From Clostridium sp. BNL1100 (lineage in GTDB: Bacteria > Bacillota > Clostridia > Acetivibrionales > DSM-1351), in assembly GCF_000244875.1 (NCBI RefSeq), contig NC_016791.1:2175001-2239000 (forward strand): a stretch of DNA of 64,000 nt. Reading direction: 5' to 3'. Both the position numbers and the translations under genes were made by a program. The notes under the pieces are model-generated. The model was not told the origin of the DNA, ran no database searches, and worked only from the letters and a program-made list of their open reading frames with translations. Below, one piece after another: positions 8,782 through 16,048 of this stretch (the first letter of the stretch is position 1; each line of letters opens with the position of its first letter).

Positions 8782-8868
8782 TGGTACAGAGATGAATTAA
8801 GTCTATTGTGTACTTAAAGAATATTGTATACTAGATATAAAACATATACAAATATGGAGTTAATTATA

Positions 8869-9108
8869 ATGAAGTTTTCAACATTTTATTTCAGCGGTAC
8901 CGGTAATACAGAATGGGCAGTTAGAGAGTTTAATCGTATAATTGTTGAATGTGGGCATGATGTCGACTCAATTTCAATAGACGGAATTGATGCTCAGAAG
9001 CCCTCTTTTCTTGTCGAGATATTCTTTTTGATGGAAAATATGCTGACCCAAACATATATGATCGGTATCGGGGGCCTAATGTTGTTAAAAATTAGTGTAT
9101 ATTATTAA
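8869..9108 (+). pseudogene. Flavodoxin-like (EFR1-type) N-terminal fragment
   Basis: Begins MKFSTFYFSGTGNTEWAVRE, the FMN phosphate loop (SGTGNT) typical of flavodoxin domains fused to ferredoxins in clostridia. After about 45 residues the protein no longer resembles a flavodoxin. Another frame reads DGKYADPNIYDRYRGPNVVK across 9030-9095, so the gene was cut and joined to foreign sequence. The ferredoxin half is missing. Confidence 0.6.
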
Positions 9109-9110
9109 TA

Positions 9111-9140
9111 GAGTGGAACTAGAAAATCTATGGTTGTAGT
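9111..9140 (+). repeat. 30-bp copy of an internal nuclease-gene segment
   Basis: Matches 10271-10300, inside the nuclease gene, at 29 of 30 bases. The flanks do not match, so this is a short fragment, a scar of recombination. Confidence 0.8.
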
Positions 9141-9198
9141 AGAATTAATTGGAATTTGGTTTTAACTTGGAATGGATTTAAAATACTAAGGAGATGAG

Positions 9199-9429
9199 AT
9201 GATGAAATCTATAAACTCAAAAGTTTTATTTTGTGTTGGTATTATTTTGTTAATCTGTTTTTTCGGAGGCTTAGCCTATCTACGCTATGATTATTATACC
9301 AATACGCTTCCTTCATATGCTTCTACACCATTGTCTGTATATAATATAATTCATGGAGTTATATTTTTGCCACCAAGTATTCTATGCTTTATAATGTCAC
9401 TAATATTACGTACAAAGCCCAAAAAATAA
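9199..9429 (+). CDS. Small two-span membrane protein
   Basis: 76 residues with hydrophobic spans at about residues 9-27 and 50-68 and a short external loop; basic C-terminus. AAGGAGATGAG precedes two adjacent ATG codons (9199, 9202); either could start. It ends just before an ACCGCAT/ATGCGGT terminator, as the other one-gene units in this island do. No family recognised. Confidence 0.65.
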   Translation: MMKSINSKVLFCVGIILLICFFGGLAYLRYDYYTNTLPSYASTPLSVYNIIHGVIFLPPSILCFIMSLILRTKPKK

Positions 9430-9441
9430 TTTAGCGTAATT

Positions 9442-9475
9442 ACCGCATATTCAGATAATGAAAATGCGGTTTTTT
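9442..9475 (+). terminator. Terminator with ACCGCAT/ATGCGGT stem
   Basis: Seven-base arms 9442-9448 and 9464-9470, an inner TTCA/TGAA pairing, then a T run. Third terminator of the ACCGCA type. Confidence 0.85.
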
Positions 9476-9554
9476 ACTGCCCATTTTAGGACGCAAAATG
9501 AATATGATGTGATGTAGTTGTAAAAAATAGCGATGTATTTCAAAGGAGATATTT

Positions 9555-9794
9555 ATGATTTTAGATGGTGCAGAAGTAATTGCAATCTCAAAAAAAGATG
9601 ATTTTGGTGTAATAAAGTATACGAATAATTCTATGAAACCAATTCCTGTAAAATATCTTGCTATATGCCAGTATGAGAATGATAAATCAATTTATGTCTT
9701 TCTTTGCAATGATAAGATTGAAGTTGAACAAAATAATATATTCTATACTGTGGAAGAAGCTAAACAATATGCGTTTAAAAAAACAAACATGTAA
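9555..9794 (+). CDS. Hypothetical protein, 79 residues
   Basis: AAAGGAGATATTT precedes the ATG. It begins MILDGAEVIAISKKDDFGVIKY and contains PIPVKYLAICQYENDKSIYVFLCN, reading like a beta-rich cytosolic single-domain protein; I believe similar sequences occur as lone hypothetical proteins in clostridia and bacilli, but I know no function. The frame stops with TAA at 9792-9794, and the same frame is then open for 15 more codons (FGKKEAIQWTNVQER). The stop may therefore be a recent nonsense mutation shortening a protein of about 95 residues. Confidence 0.6.
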   Translation: MILDGAEVIAISKKDDFGVIKYTNNSMKPIPVKYLAICQYENDKSIYVFLCNDKIEVEQNNIFYTVEEAKQYAFKKTNM

Positions 9795-10019
9795 TTTGGG
9801 AAGAAAGAAGCTATACAATGGACAAATGTACAAGAAAGGTAAAAAGATAGCTTATTCGCTATATGAATATTTTATGCTCTAAAGAGGTAGTCTAATATAG
9901 ATAATTATTACAGATTATCTATGAAGATAAAGAATGGGTGTACAGATTACGAAGGTAGCAGTGACGAGGATGATATTTGTTACATAATAATAAATAATGC
10001 AACTTAAGGAGAAATATCT

Positions 10020-10961
10020 ATGAGAAAGTACATAATCGCTTATTTAGTGATAATAGCATTGTTGACAGGCTGTTCGGTACAGAGTGTTCCAGAGAAGAAT
10101 GAATCAACTACTAAATTAACAGAAAATAGTGTTTCTTTAAAATCCGCATTACCTAGTGAAAATCAAACGAAAATACCAAGCAAGGCCACCGCCCAGGCGA
10201 CAAGTAAACCAGCTGAATTTTCTCCTTTTGAAGGAAAGTACAAGGAAATTAAAGTGGCTGGAGGGGATACGAGCGGAACTAGAAAATCTATGGTTGTAGT
10301 TGATATTGGATATGGTAGTAGAGAATACTGGGCCTATACCAATCAATATGGACAATTAATCAGGGTTACTGCTAAGAAGATTATTCTTCAGGATGCAAAA
10401 ACCGAGCCGGTGCTGGAAAATGGCCGATATTATGATGAGGAAGCAAAGGTTCCCGGTACTGAGCGGGCAGATCTGGATCAGGGTCATGTCATTGCAGACT
10501 CCTTGGGTGGTGTTTCCAATGCCTACAATATAACACCGCAGGACAGTACATTAAACCGTTATGGCGACCAGGCATATATGGAAAAAAACATAAGGGATGC
10601 AGGCGGCTGTACGAATTTTGAAGCTATCATAACGTATTCCAATGCAAAGACGCAGATTCCGAAACATTATCGTTATACCTATACATTAAAGGGAAATGTT
10701 ATCACTGATGATTTTGATAATGTGAATACTGATAAGGTAAATGAGTCTTTGAATGAGAACTCGGCAGAAAAGCCAAAGACTACTCCCAAACCGTCTACTA
10801 CAGATAAGAATCATAACATTGATACTATAGATAAAAATCACAATGGTAAGGTGTCAATAGCTGAAGCAAAAGCAGCTGGGTTTAAGATGCCAATCACAAA
10901 GGATCACTGGTTGTATCAATATATGGATGATCGTGATGGAGATGGTATGGTTGGCGAATAA
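10020..10961 (+). CDS. Lipoprotein DNA/RNA non-specific endonuclease with EF-hand-like tail
   Basis: AAGGAG lies before the ATG. Signal peptide with lipobox LLTGC (Cys18), then a Ser/Thr/Lys linker to about residue 70. The nuclease domain covers about 70-230 and has ADLDQGHVIAD with the general-base His156 (DQGH in place of the usual DRGH) and the metal-binding Asn region YNITPQDSTLNR. After a Lys/Thr-Pro linker, the C-terminal 45 residues hold two calcium-loop-like segments, DKNHNGKVSIAEAK and DRDGDGMVGE. The second resembles the Excalibur motif (DxDxDGxxCE) with the Cys replaced by Gly. Likely surface-tethered and Ca-dependent; a role in DNA uptake, nutrient scavenging or defence is inference. 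Confidence 0.85.
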   Translation: MRKYIIAYLVIIALLTGCSVQSVPEKNESTTKLTENSVSLKSALPSENQTKIPSKATAQATSKPAEFSPFEGKYKEIKVAGGDTSGTRKSMVVVDIGYGSREYWAYTNQYGQLIRVTAKKIILQDAKTEPVLENGRYYDEEAKVPGTERADLDQGHVIADSLGGVSNAYNITPQDSTLNRYGDQAYMEKNIRDAGGCTNFEAIITYSNAKTQIPKHYRYTYTLKGNVITDDFDNVNTDKVNESLNENSAEKPKTTPKPSTTDKNHNIDTIDKNHNGKVSIAEAKAAGFKMPITKDHWLYQYMDDRDGDGMVGE

Positions 10962-11220
10962 AAATTCAAGATGATAATTAAGACTTCATAACAAAATTAT
11001 TTACAATACTGAATAAGTTAAACCACGCTGTGTACTTTTCTATCTCATATCATGTATTAAATAATTTCTGCCATTATTCCATACACGTTCTTATCTTGCG
11101 GGTACCTTTGTTCGCCACACCTTAGGGTAATTAGTTATTTGATGTAAATCATTGACTAAGTTATTACAATTATGGATGTTATATACCATCTAAAATTTAC
11201 TTAAAAATAGAGTAGATAGC
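10962..11220 (+). other. Intergenic region without recognised gene
   Basis: AT-rich; no open frame with a ribosome site, no clear terminator and no copy of the boxA-like module seen on either strand. Confidence 0.6.
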
Positions 11221-11457
11221 GTGACAAACAAAACATATTCAGAAAATGTTAAAGAGCAGGCTTTGAGTAAAGTAAGCAAAAATTTTAAAAAGATCCCTAC
11301 TTTTCGAAAGCCTGTTGTGAAAAAGAATGTTAGAACAAGAGAATATAAAAATTTGCCTTACTGATCCAAATTCAGTTACTAATAAAGAATTTAAATTCTT
11401 TCAATACGTAATGGGATATAGACAGACGGTTAAACTATTAGAGGAGGTAATTGGATA
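11221..11457 (+). pseudogene. Degenerate paralogue of the N-terminus of the next gene
   Basis: From a GTG at 11221 the frame reads VTNKTYSENVKEQALSK and continues to KNVRTREYKNLPY and a TGA at 11362. In the next frame it goes on DPNSVTNKEFKFFQYVMGYRQ to TAA at 11455-11457. This matches the adjacent DUF4157 protein (KNVRTTDYKK, NDPDAITREEFLFLQ, TGYRQTV) residue for residue in spacing. It is therefore a broken, truncated duplicate of the leader region only, lacking the DUF4157 domain. Confidence 0.75.
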
Positions 11458-11554
11458 ACATCTAAAAAGACATTAAATATTTTATTATAAAATCGGATGT
11501 TAAAAACCCATAAAAATTTACATATAATTGAATAGATTTAGGGAGAGTGGTTTA

Positions 11555-13432
11555 ATGCAGACCAAAATGTTGGTAAAAAAACCGGAGCCGGGTTGGACAA
11601 ATAACCTTATGTATAATAATCAAAAGAACAAGCCTGCTGCAAATAAAAAAAATGTAAGAACAACAGATTACAAGAAATTGCTTCAGATAATGCTTAATGA
11701 TCCGGACGCCATAACAAGAGAAGAATTCCTGTTTTTACAATCTATTACAGGATACCGGCAAACAGTAACATTAAGAGAGGATGCAAAAATACGCAAAAAG
11801 CAGAGAAAGCTAGAACAGACTAATGTTGCAATGAAGCCAATTTCATTAGAAAAAACAAAATCTGAAATAGAGAAGAACTCAGACAGCAAAATAGGGGCTT
11901 CAGAATTAAAGAATAATGATGAAAAAAATCCATTACAAATGAAGAAGGACAACAGCGAAACTCCTGGCTCAAGCTCTGGTATACAACATAATTTGAGAGC
12001 AGGGCTTGAAAGGTTATCAGGCATTGATCTTTCAGACTTAAGTGTACATACAAATTCAGACAAACCAAAGCAAGTAGGTGCTCTGGCATATACACAGGGA
12101 AATACTATTCACATTGCACCAGGACAGGAAAAACATCTTCCTCATGAAGGCTGGCATGCTGTACAACAGAAACAGGGAAGAGTTGTGCCTACACTACAAA
12201 TAAAAACAGGTACTCTTGTAAATGATGATGCAAACCTTGAAAAGGAAGCTGATATAATGGGGAGCAAAGCGGTGCAAGTAGGTTCACAAGATAGTATGGG
12301 ACAATTGAAAGAGTCTTTTCCTGTAAGTGTTGTAAAAAATAATGGATATGTTATTCAGAGAAGAAAAAAAGAAAATATCTTTACTGATTACATAAAAAAA
12401 GCTAAAGCTATCGCTGCAGAGAAAGAAAAGACTACTCCTACAAAAAAAGAAAATATCTTTACTGCTTACACAAAAAAAGCTAAAGCTATCGCTGCAGAGA
12501 AAGAAAAGACTACTCCTACAAAAAAAGAAAATATCTTTACTGCTTACACAAAAAAGGCTAAAGCTACCGCTGCAGAGAAAGAAAAGACTACTCCTACAAA
12601 AAAAGAAAATATCTTTACTGCTTACACAAAAAAAGCTAAAGCTATCGCTACAGAGAAAGAAAAGACTATTCCTACAAAAAATAAAAAAGGTACTCTATTA
12701 GAAAGTATAAAAGCCTATGTAGAAGAAGCAAATAATAAGAATGGTGATATGGAGAAGGATAATAGCAAAGATGGAAATACATTTTATGCTGAAGTAATAA
12801 CGAGCCCAGGGAACCTTGTAGGAACAGTAGCTTCCTTATTGGAAACGACCATGGAAGCTGCAAAAATTTATGTTCCAAAAGAAATTTTAAAAACACCTAG
12901 GCGAAATAACATTGGGATAGGAAAATGGATCAAAGACATAAATGCTAAAGCTGCTTCAACTGCTTCAGGTTTTGGTAAAGTAGCAAAGGTAGCAAATGAT
13001 ATCGGAAAAGCAGCTGCAATTACATCTTTAATTGTTGATACATCATTTGGAATATATGAAAATATACAAGAAGATGCTCCAATAGATAAGATTATAATAG
13101 ATGCGGAAGTAGATTCTCTTTATTCAGCAGGTGGTATTGCTGCATCTGCGGCTGCAGGATCAGTAGCTGGTTCCGTTGTACCAGGTGCAGGTACTTTAGC
13201 TGGTGCAGCAGGTGGTGCGATAGGTGGAATAGCATATATGATAGTGACTGAGGGAGTGAACATTGATGGCAAATCATTAAAGGATTTAACAAAAGATGCA
13301 CTATATAAAGAAAAACATGGTCGCGCGAAACTTGGTAACCCAAATATATCTCTGAAACCCAATTCAGAAAGTATGAAAATGTTAAGGAAAAAGATTGAAG
13401 ATAAAAAATCAAAAGACAGTAAAAAAAATTGA
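11555..13432 (+). CDS. DUF4157 (eCIS core domain) toxin-like protein
   Basis: The start at 11555 (MQTKMLVKK) has AGGGAGAG seven bases upstream; an in-frame TTG at 11528 has none. Layout (625 residues): basic, Lys-rich leader to about 140; DUF4157 domain about 145-240 containing LSVHTNSDKP and the zinc-protease motif HEGWH at about 197-201; four 26-residue repeats (KKENIFTAYTKKAKAIAAEK-type) at about 272-375; then a C-terminal part with a glycine/alanine-rich helix pair (AGSVAGSVVPGAGTLAGAAG) like a pore-forming or membrane-inserting segment; basic tail. DUF4157 proteins occur with extracellular contractile injection systems and polymorphic toxins. No injection-system genes are in this window. 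Inference: an orphan secreted or injected effector; no immunity gene is recognisable next door. Confidence 0.8.
   Translation: MQTKMLVKKPEPGWTNNLMYNNQKNKPAANKKNVRTTDYKKLLQIMLNDPDAITREEFLFLQSITGYRQTVTLREDAKIRKKQRKLEQTNVAMKPISLEKTKSEIEKNSDSKIGASELKNNDEKNPLQMKKDNSETPGSSSGIQHNLRAGLERLSGIDLSDLSVHTNSDKPKQVGALAYTQGNTIHIAPGQEKHLPHEGWHAVQQKQGRVVPTLQIKTGTLVNDDANLEKEADIMGSKAVQVGSQDSMGQLKESFPVSVVKNNGYVIQRRKKENIFTDYIKKAKAIAAEKEKTTPTKKENIFTAYTKKAKAIAAEKEKTTPTKKENIFTAYTKKAKATAAEKEKTTPTKKENIFTAYTKKAKAIATEKEKTIPTKNKKGTLLESIKAYVEEANNKNGDMEKDNSKDGNTFYAEVITSPGNLVGTVASLLETTMEAAKIYVPKEILKTPRRNNIGIGKWIKDINAKAASTASGFGKVAKVANDIGKAAAITSLIVDTSFGIYENIQEDAPIDKIIIDAEVDSLYSAGGIAASAAAGSVAGSVVPGAGTLAGAAGGAIGGIAYMIVTEGVNIDGKSLKDLTKDALYKEKHGRAKLGNPNISLKPNSESMKMLRKKIEDKKSKDSKKN
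12368..12679 (+). repeat. Four tandem 78-bp coding repeats
   Basis: Units at 12368, 12446, 12524 and 12602, each 78 bp and differing at only a few positions, encode four copies of a 26-residue Lys/Ala-rich unit in the DUF4157 protein. In-frame length means copy number can change without a frameshift. Confidence 0.95.
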
Positions 13433-13570
13433 ACACAGAATTCCAGTGCATCATTCAATACAAAATACCACCAAGTTCGATCTTATAAATATTAAAAACC
13501 ATTATCCGTTTTTCCAACGTACGCCCCCCTCTCAGGCGGTGAAAATTGAATAATTCTAAGTAAAAGAAAG

Positions 13571-13597
13571 TTGGACTTTGAGAACGGAATAGTGTGG
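13571..13597 (+). repeat. boxA-like spacer module, copy 5
   Basis: GGACTTTGAGAACGGAATAG then TGTGGTAC, close to copy 3 including the preceding AAAGTT. It lies after the DUF4157 gene, with GAAAATTGAATA upstream at 13547. The stretch 13433-13993 otherwise holds no supported gene. Confidence 0.7.
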
Positions 13598-13993
13598 TAC
13601 GAGTTACAAAAAAATACTATTGACTATTTATGGCGAATTGTGACAACATCACTTATTGCTCTATTGATATTCAAAGAGGCCATCCTCGCTTGTCTTGGTA
13701 TCATTCTTTAAATTCAGAAAGCACTGTTACAGTATCAAATAAAAGGGTAAAAATATTAAGAAGGAGCTACGGCCCTGTTTCACTGGCCAACCAACTGCCA
13801 ATCCTTATAAGTGAGAAATGTGGAACAAGGATGTGAAGAAAAACAGATGAAAAGCTACATATGCTGCATTCGTTTTCACGGCAACTTATATTTATTGCAC
13901 AATCAAAACAGACACTATAAAAACCTTCGTTGTGAATTATTTGAGTATCAGGATGGCATTTTAAGTTATTTTATGAAAAGGAGGACTGTTAGC

Positions 13994-14236
13994 ATGAAAT
14001 CAACAGGAATAGTAAGAAGGGTTGATGAGCTCGGAAGGGTAGTAATACCTAAAGAGACCAGACAAATGCTTTCTATTAGCGAAAGAGATTCTTTAGAAAT
14101 TTTTACTGATGAGGATATGATATTATTAAAAAAATACTCTCCCGGTTGCATATTTTGCAACAATGTCAAAAATCTTACGATATACAAGGGTAAGCATATA
14201 TGTGAAGAGTGTAGCCAGGATTTAAAATCAAAATAA
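13994..14236 (+). CDS. AbrB/SpoVT-type transition-state regulator
   Basis: AAGGAGG sits before the ATG at 13994, which opens MKSTGIVRRVDELGRVVIPK, the textbook swapped-hairpin AbrB DNA-binding domain. DSLEIFTDEDMILLKKYSPG completes it. After residue 53 comes a short tail with CIFCNN and CEEC, a four-Cys zinc-binding arrangement known from several clostridial AbrB relatives. The 80-residue length is normal. Earlier in-frame ATGs (13811 on) lack a ribosome site. A DNA-binding dimer is expected; targets unknown. Confidence 0.9.
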   Translation: MKSTGIVRRVDELGRVVIPKETRQMLSISERDSLEIFTDEDMILLKKYSPGCIFCNNVKNLTIYKGKHICEECSQDLKSK

Positions 14237-14246
14237 TCTACCAACC

Positions 14247-14277
14247 AAAAGAATGTGTCTCATTGGCATGTTCTTTT
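14247..14277 (+). terminator. Hairpin downstream of the AbrB-like gene
   Basis: AAAAGAATGTG pairs fully (two G-U) with CATGTTCTTTT across a nine-base loop. There is no separate T tract, so termination is likely but not certain. Confidence 0.5.
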
Positions 14278-14314
14278 GCTTTACTGGGGACAAATCAACA
14301 TAAGAAGATACTAA

Positions 14315-14722
14315 AATATTAATAAGAATATTGGTTTTGCTGTATTATTTATAGCTGCTATTACATTAATGTGCACATTTAGTTTTGCTGAAAATAATAG
14401 AATAAACTATAATATATTGCAAGGGGATTTAATGACGGAAATAAAGAATATTCATCATCCAATTTTACTATTTTAAATTATGCTTCAGATGCAAATAGTG
14501 GTGTATGGTCAAGATTTGTATTAAGTATAGATTCAGGTAAGGAACTTTCAAAATCGTACAGGCGAATATACACTTCTTGACTTAGGAATTGATGCATGGT
14601 ATTACGGAGATATCACAGCAATTACAGATGCAAGTAAATATGATGCCAACCAGATAATCAATGAAAATAGTAACTCAAATACTAGAAAATACCAAACATT
14701 TTGCAAACAATTAATTTTTTAA
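14315..14722 (+). pseudogene. Exported protein, multiply frameshifted
   Basis: Three frames join into one protein-like reading. First comes a signal peptide (NIGFAVLFIAAITLMCTFSFA, given here as NIGFAVLFIAAITLMC then TFSFA) and ENNRINYNILQG. After a shift near 14437 it reads NKEYSSSNFTILNYASDANS. After another near 14555 it reads TGEYTLLDLGIDAWYYGDIT and runs to TAA at 14722. There is no usable start codon at the front. Further protein-like text (TTAWKHALCIEFLEKYEYP) with two stops fills 14731-14870, perhaps the same gene's 3' end. Confidence 0.6.
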
Positions 14723-14872
14723 AGTAAACATTAATTGCACGAAAACAACAGCATGGAAACATGCTTTGTGTATTGAGTTTTTAGAAAAATATGAGTATCC
14801 GTAAGAATACTTTGATTGATTTGTACAAGATAGTGTTATTTATATTGATAGCAAATTGGAGGAGAATTGAGT

Positions 14873-15193
14873 ATGGCATCGAGTAAAGAATACTTGACCT
14901 TTATTTTGGAGCAATTATCCCATTTGGATGGAATTACACACCGTTATATGATGGGCGAGTACATTATTTACTACCGTGAGAAAATCGCAGCATATATCTG
15001 TGATGACCGCTTTCTAGTAAAGCCCGTAAAAGCAGCTAAGGCATTAATGCTGGATGCAGTATATGAGCCTCCGTATGAAGGTGGTAAAGATATGCTGCTT
15101 GTGAACAAAGTTGATGATAAAGCATTCTTGACAGCACTATTTCAGGCTATGTATGAGGAGCTTCCAGAACCAAAGTCGAAAAAGAAAAAATGA
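14873..15193 (+). CDS. TfoX/Sxy N-terminal domain protein
   Basis: About 106 residues matching the stand-alone TfoX N-domain family: SKEYLTFILEQLSHLDGITH, then YMMGEYIIYYREKIAAYICDDR, then LVKPVKAAKALM, ending in a basic KSKKKK tail. The ATG at 14873 is preferred to a TTG at 14867 because GGAGG is ten bases upstream of the ATG and only four from the TTG. In gamma-proteobacteria TfoX activates competence genes; in clostridia these short proteins are uncharacterised. Confidence 0.85.
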   Translation: MASSKEYLTFILEQLSHLDGITHRYMMGEYIIYYREKIAAYICDDRFLVKPVKAAKALMLDAVYEPPYEGGKDMLLVNKVDDKAFLTALFQAMYEELPEPKSKKKK

Positions 15194-15219
15194 TATATGG
15201 CACTAAGTGCTTTATATAA

Positions 15220-15370
15220 AACAGCAAAGATAAAAACGCAACGTGAGATTATCTCACCAGAGCCGGAAGGTAGCCCGGCCGTACCATTAGGAATAATGGT
15301 GTAAGTAACCCTCCCTCCTTGGGTCGTCCATTCTTTGCTCATAACATCATTCATTTTAAGGAGGGAAAGT
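15220..15370 (+). promoter_or_regulatory. Probable yjdF riboswitch with anti-ribosome-site
   Basis: A structured leader lies directly before yjdF: hairpin GTGAGATTATCTCAC (15243-15257), a GCCGG..CCGGC helix, hairpin TACCATTAGGAATAATGGTGTA, then CCCTCCTT at 15313-15320. The last is a perfect eight-base complement of the ribosome site AAGGAGGG at 15358-15365, fitting translational control. The yjdF RNA class, found in front of this gene in Firmicutes, senses azaaromatic compounds. Class assignment rests on context and gross shape, not on a covariance model. Confidence 0.7.
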
Positions 15371-15371
15371 C

Positions 15372-15788
15372 ATGGGCAAAATACAAGGCAAACTGACAGT
15401 GTTTTTCGAGGAGCCATTCTGGGTTGGTATTTTTGAAAGAATCGAGGATGGAAAACTATCGGCAGCTAAGGTAACTTTCGGTGCAGAGCCAAAAGATTAT
15501 GAGGTTTACGATTTCATCCTGAAGCACTATTATGAGCTTCGTTTCAGCCCGGCTGTGGTTGCTGCTGTAAAGGAGAAAGCCATAAATCCGAAAAGGATGC
15601 AGAGGGATATACAGAAACAACTGTCTGATACGGGTGTTGGCACGAAGTCTCAGCAAGCATTAAAATTACAGCAGGAGCAGAACAAACAAGAGCGGAAACA
15701 AATCAGTCGTGAACAACGAGAGGCTGAAAAACAGCGAATGTTTGAACTGAAACAGCAAAAAAAGAGGGATAAGCATCGGGGTAGATAA
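15372..15788 (+). CDS. yjdF: YjdF family protein (DUF2992)
   Basis: 138 residues opening GKIQGKLTVFFEEPFWVGIF, then AKVTFGAEPKDYEVYDFIL, and a highly charged C-terminal half rich in Lys, Gln, Arg and Glu (likely coiled coil). This is the YjdF family of Firmicutes, of unknown biochemical function, classically behind a riboswitch for toxic aromatic compounds, so it is thought to act in their detoxification. AAGGAGGG lies six bases before the ATG and is the apparent target of the upstream RNA. Confidence 0.9.
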   Translation: MGKIQGKLTVFFEEPFWVGIFERIEDGKLSAAKVTFGAEPKDYEVYDFILKHYYELRFSPAVVAAVKEKAINPKRMQRDIQKQLSDTGVGTKSQQALKLQQEQNKQERKQISREQREAEKQRMFELKQQKKRDKHRGR

Positions 15789-16048
15789 TGCCCCAGCTAT
15801 CCTGATGTTTTAAATTTGGGAGAATTGTATGTGAGAAAAAATATATATCGGGTAAAATACATCTTCGGTAACCGGGAGCAGCCATTGTGCCAAAGAATAA
15901 AACTTGACATGGCAACATTCCACATGTAGGATTATTTGTTATATAATACACAAAATGGATTTAGCGAAGAGATAAAACAAACTACATTTGGTCTTTATAC
16001 AAGATGAGTTTTTGCGACAACCTAGATAGTAGAATGAGGGGTGCTAGA

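Noticed and set aside
11683-12063. 126-codon minus-strand frame considered as an immunity gene for the DUF4157 protein
   Set aside because: Lies fully inside the toxin gene, antisense, with Ser/Phe/Leu bias typical of a shadow.
12368-12679. Four 78-bp repeats considered as a CRISPR array
   Set aside because: Units are contiguous with no unique spacers and lie inside a coding frame.
12672-13458. Minus-strand frames opposite the DUF4157 gene
   Set aside because: Leu/His-rich shadows of Lys/Gln codons on the other strand; no ribosome sites.
13630-13836. Open frame of 68 codons on the plus strand after boxA-like copy 5
   Set aside because: No ribosome site, unusual composition and no family likeness; probably chance or a heavily decayed gene.
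15197-15304. 35-codon frame before yjdF
   Set aside because: Overlaps the probable yjdF riboswitch; its coding look comes from conserved RNA helices.
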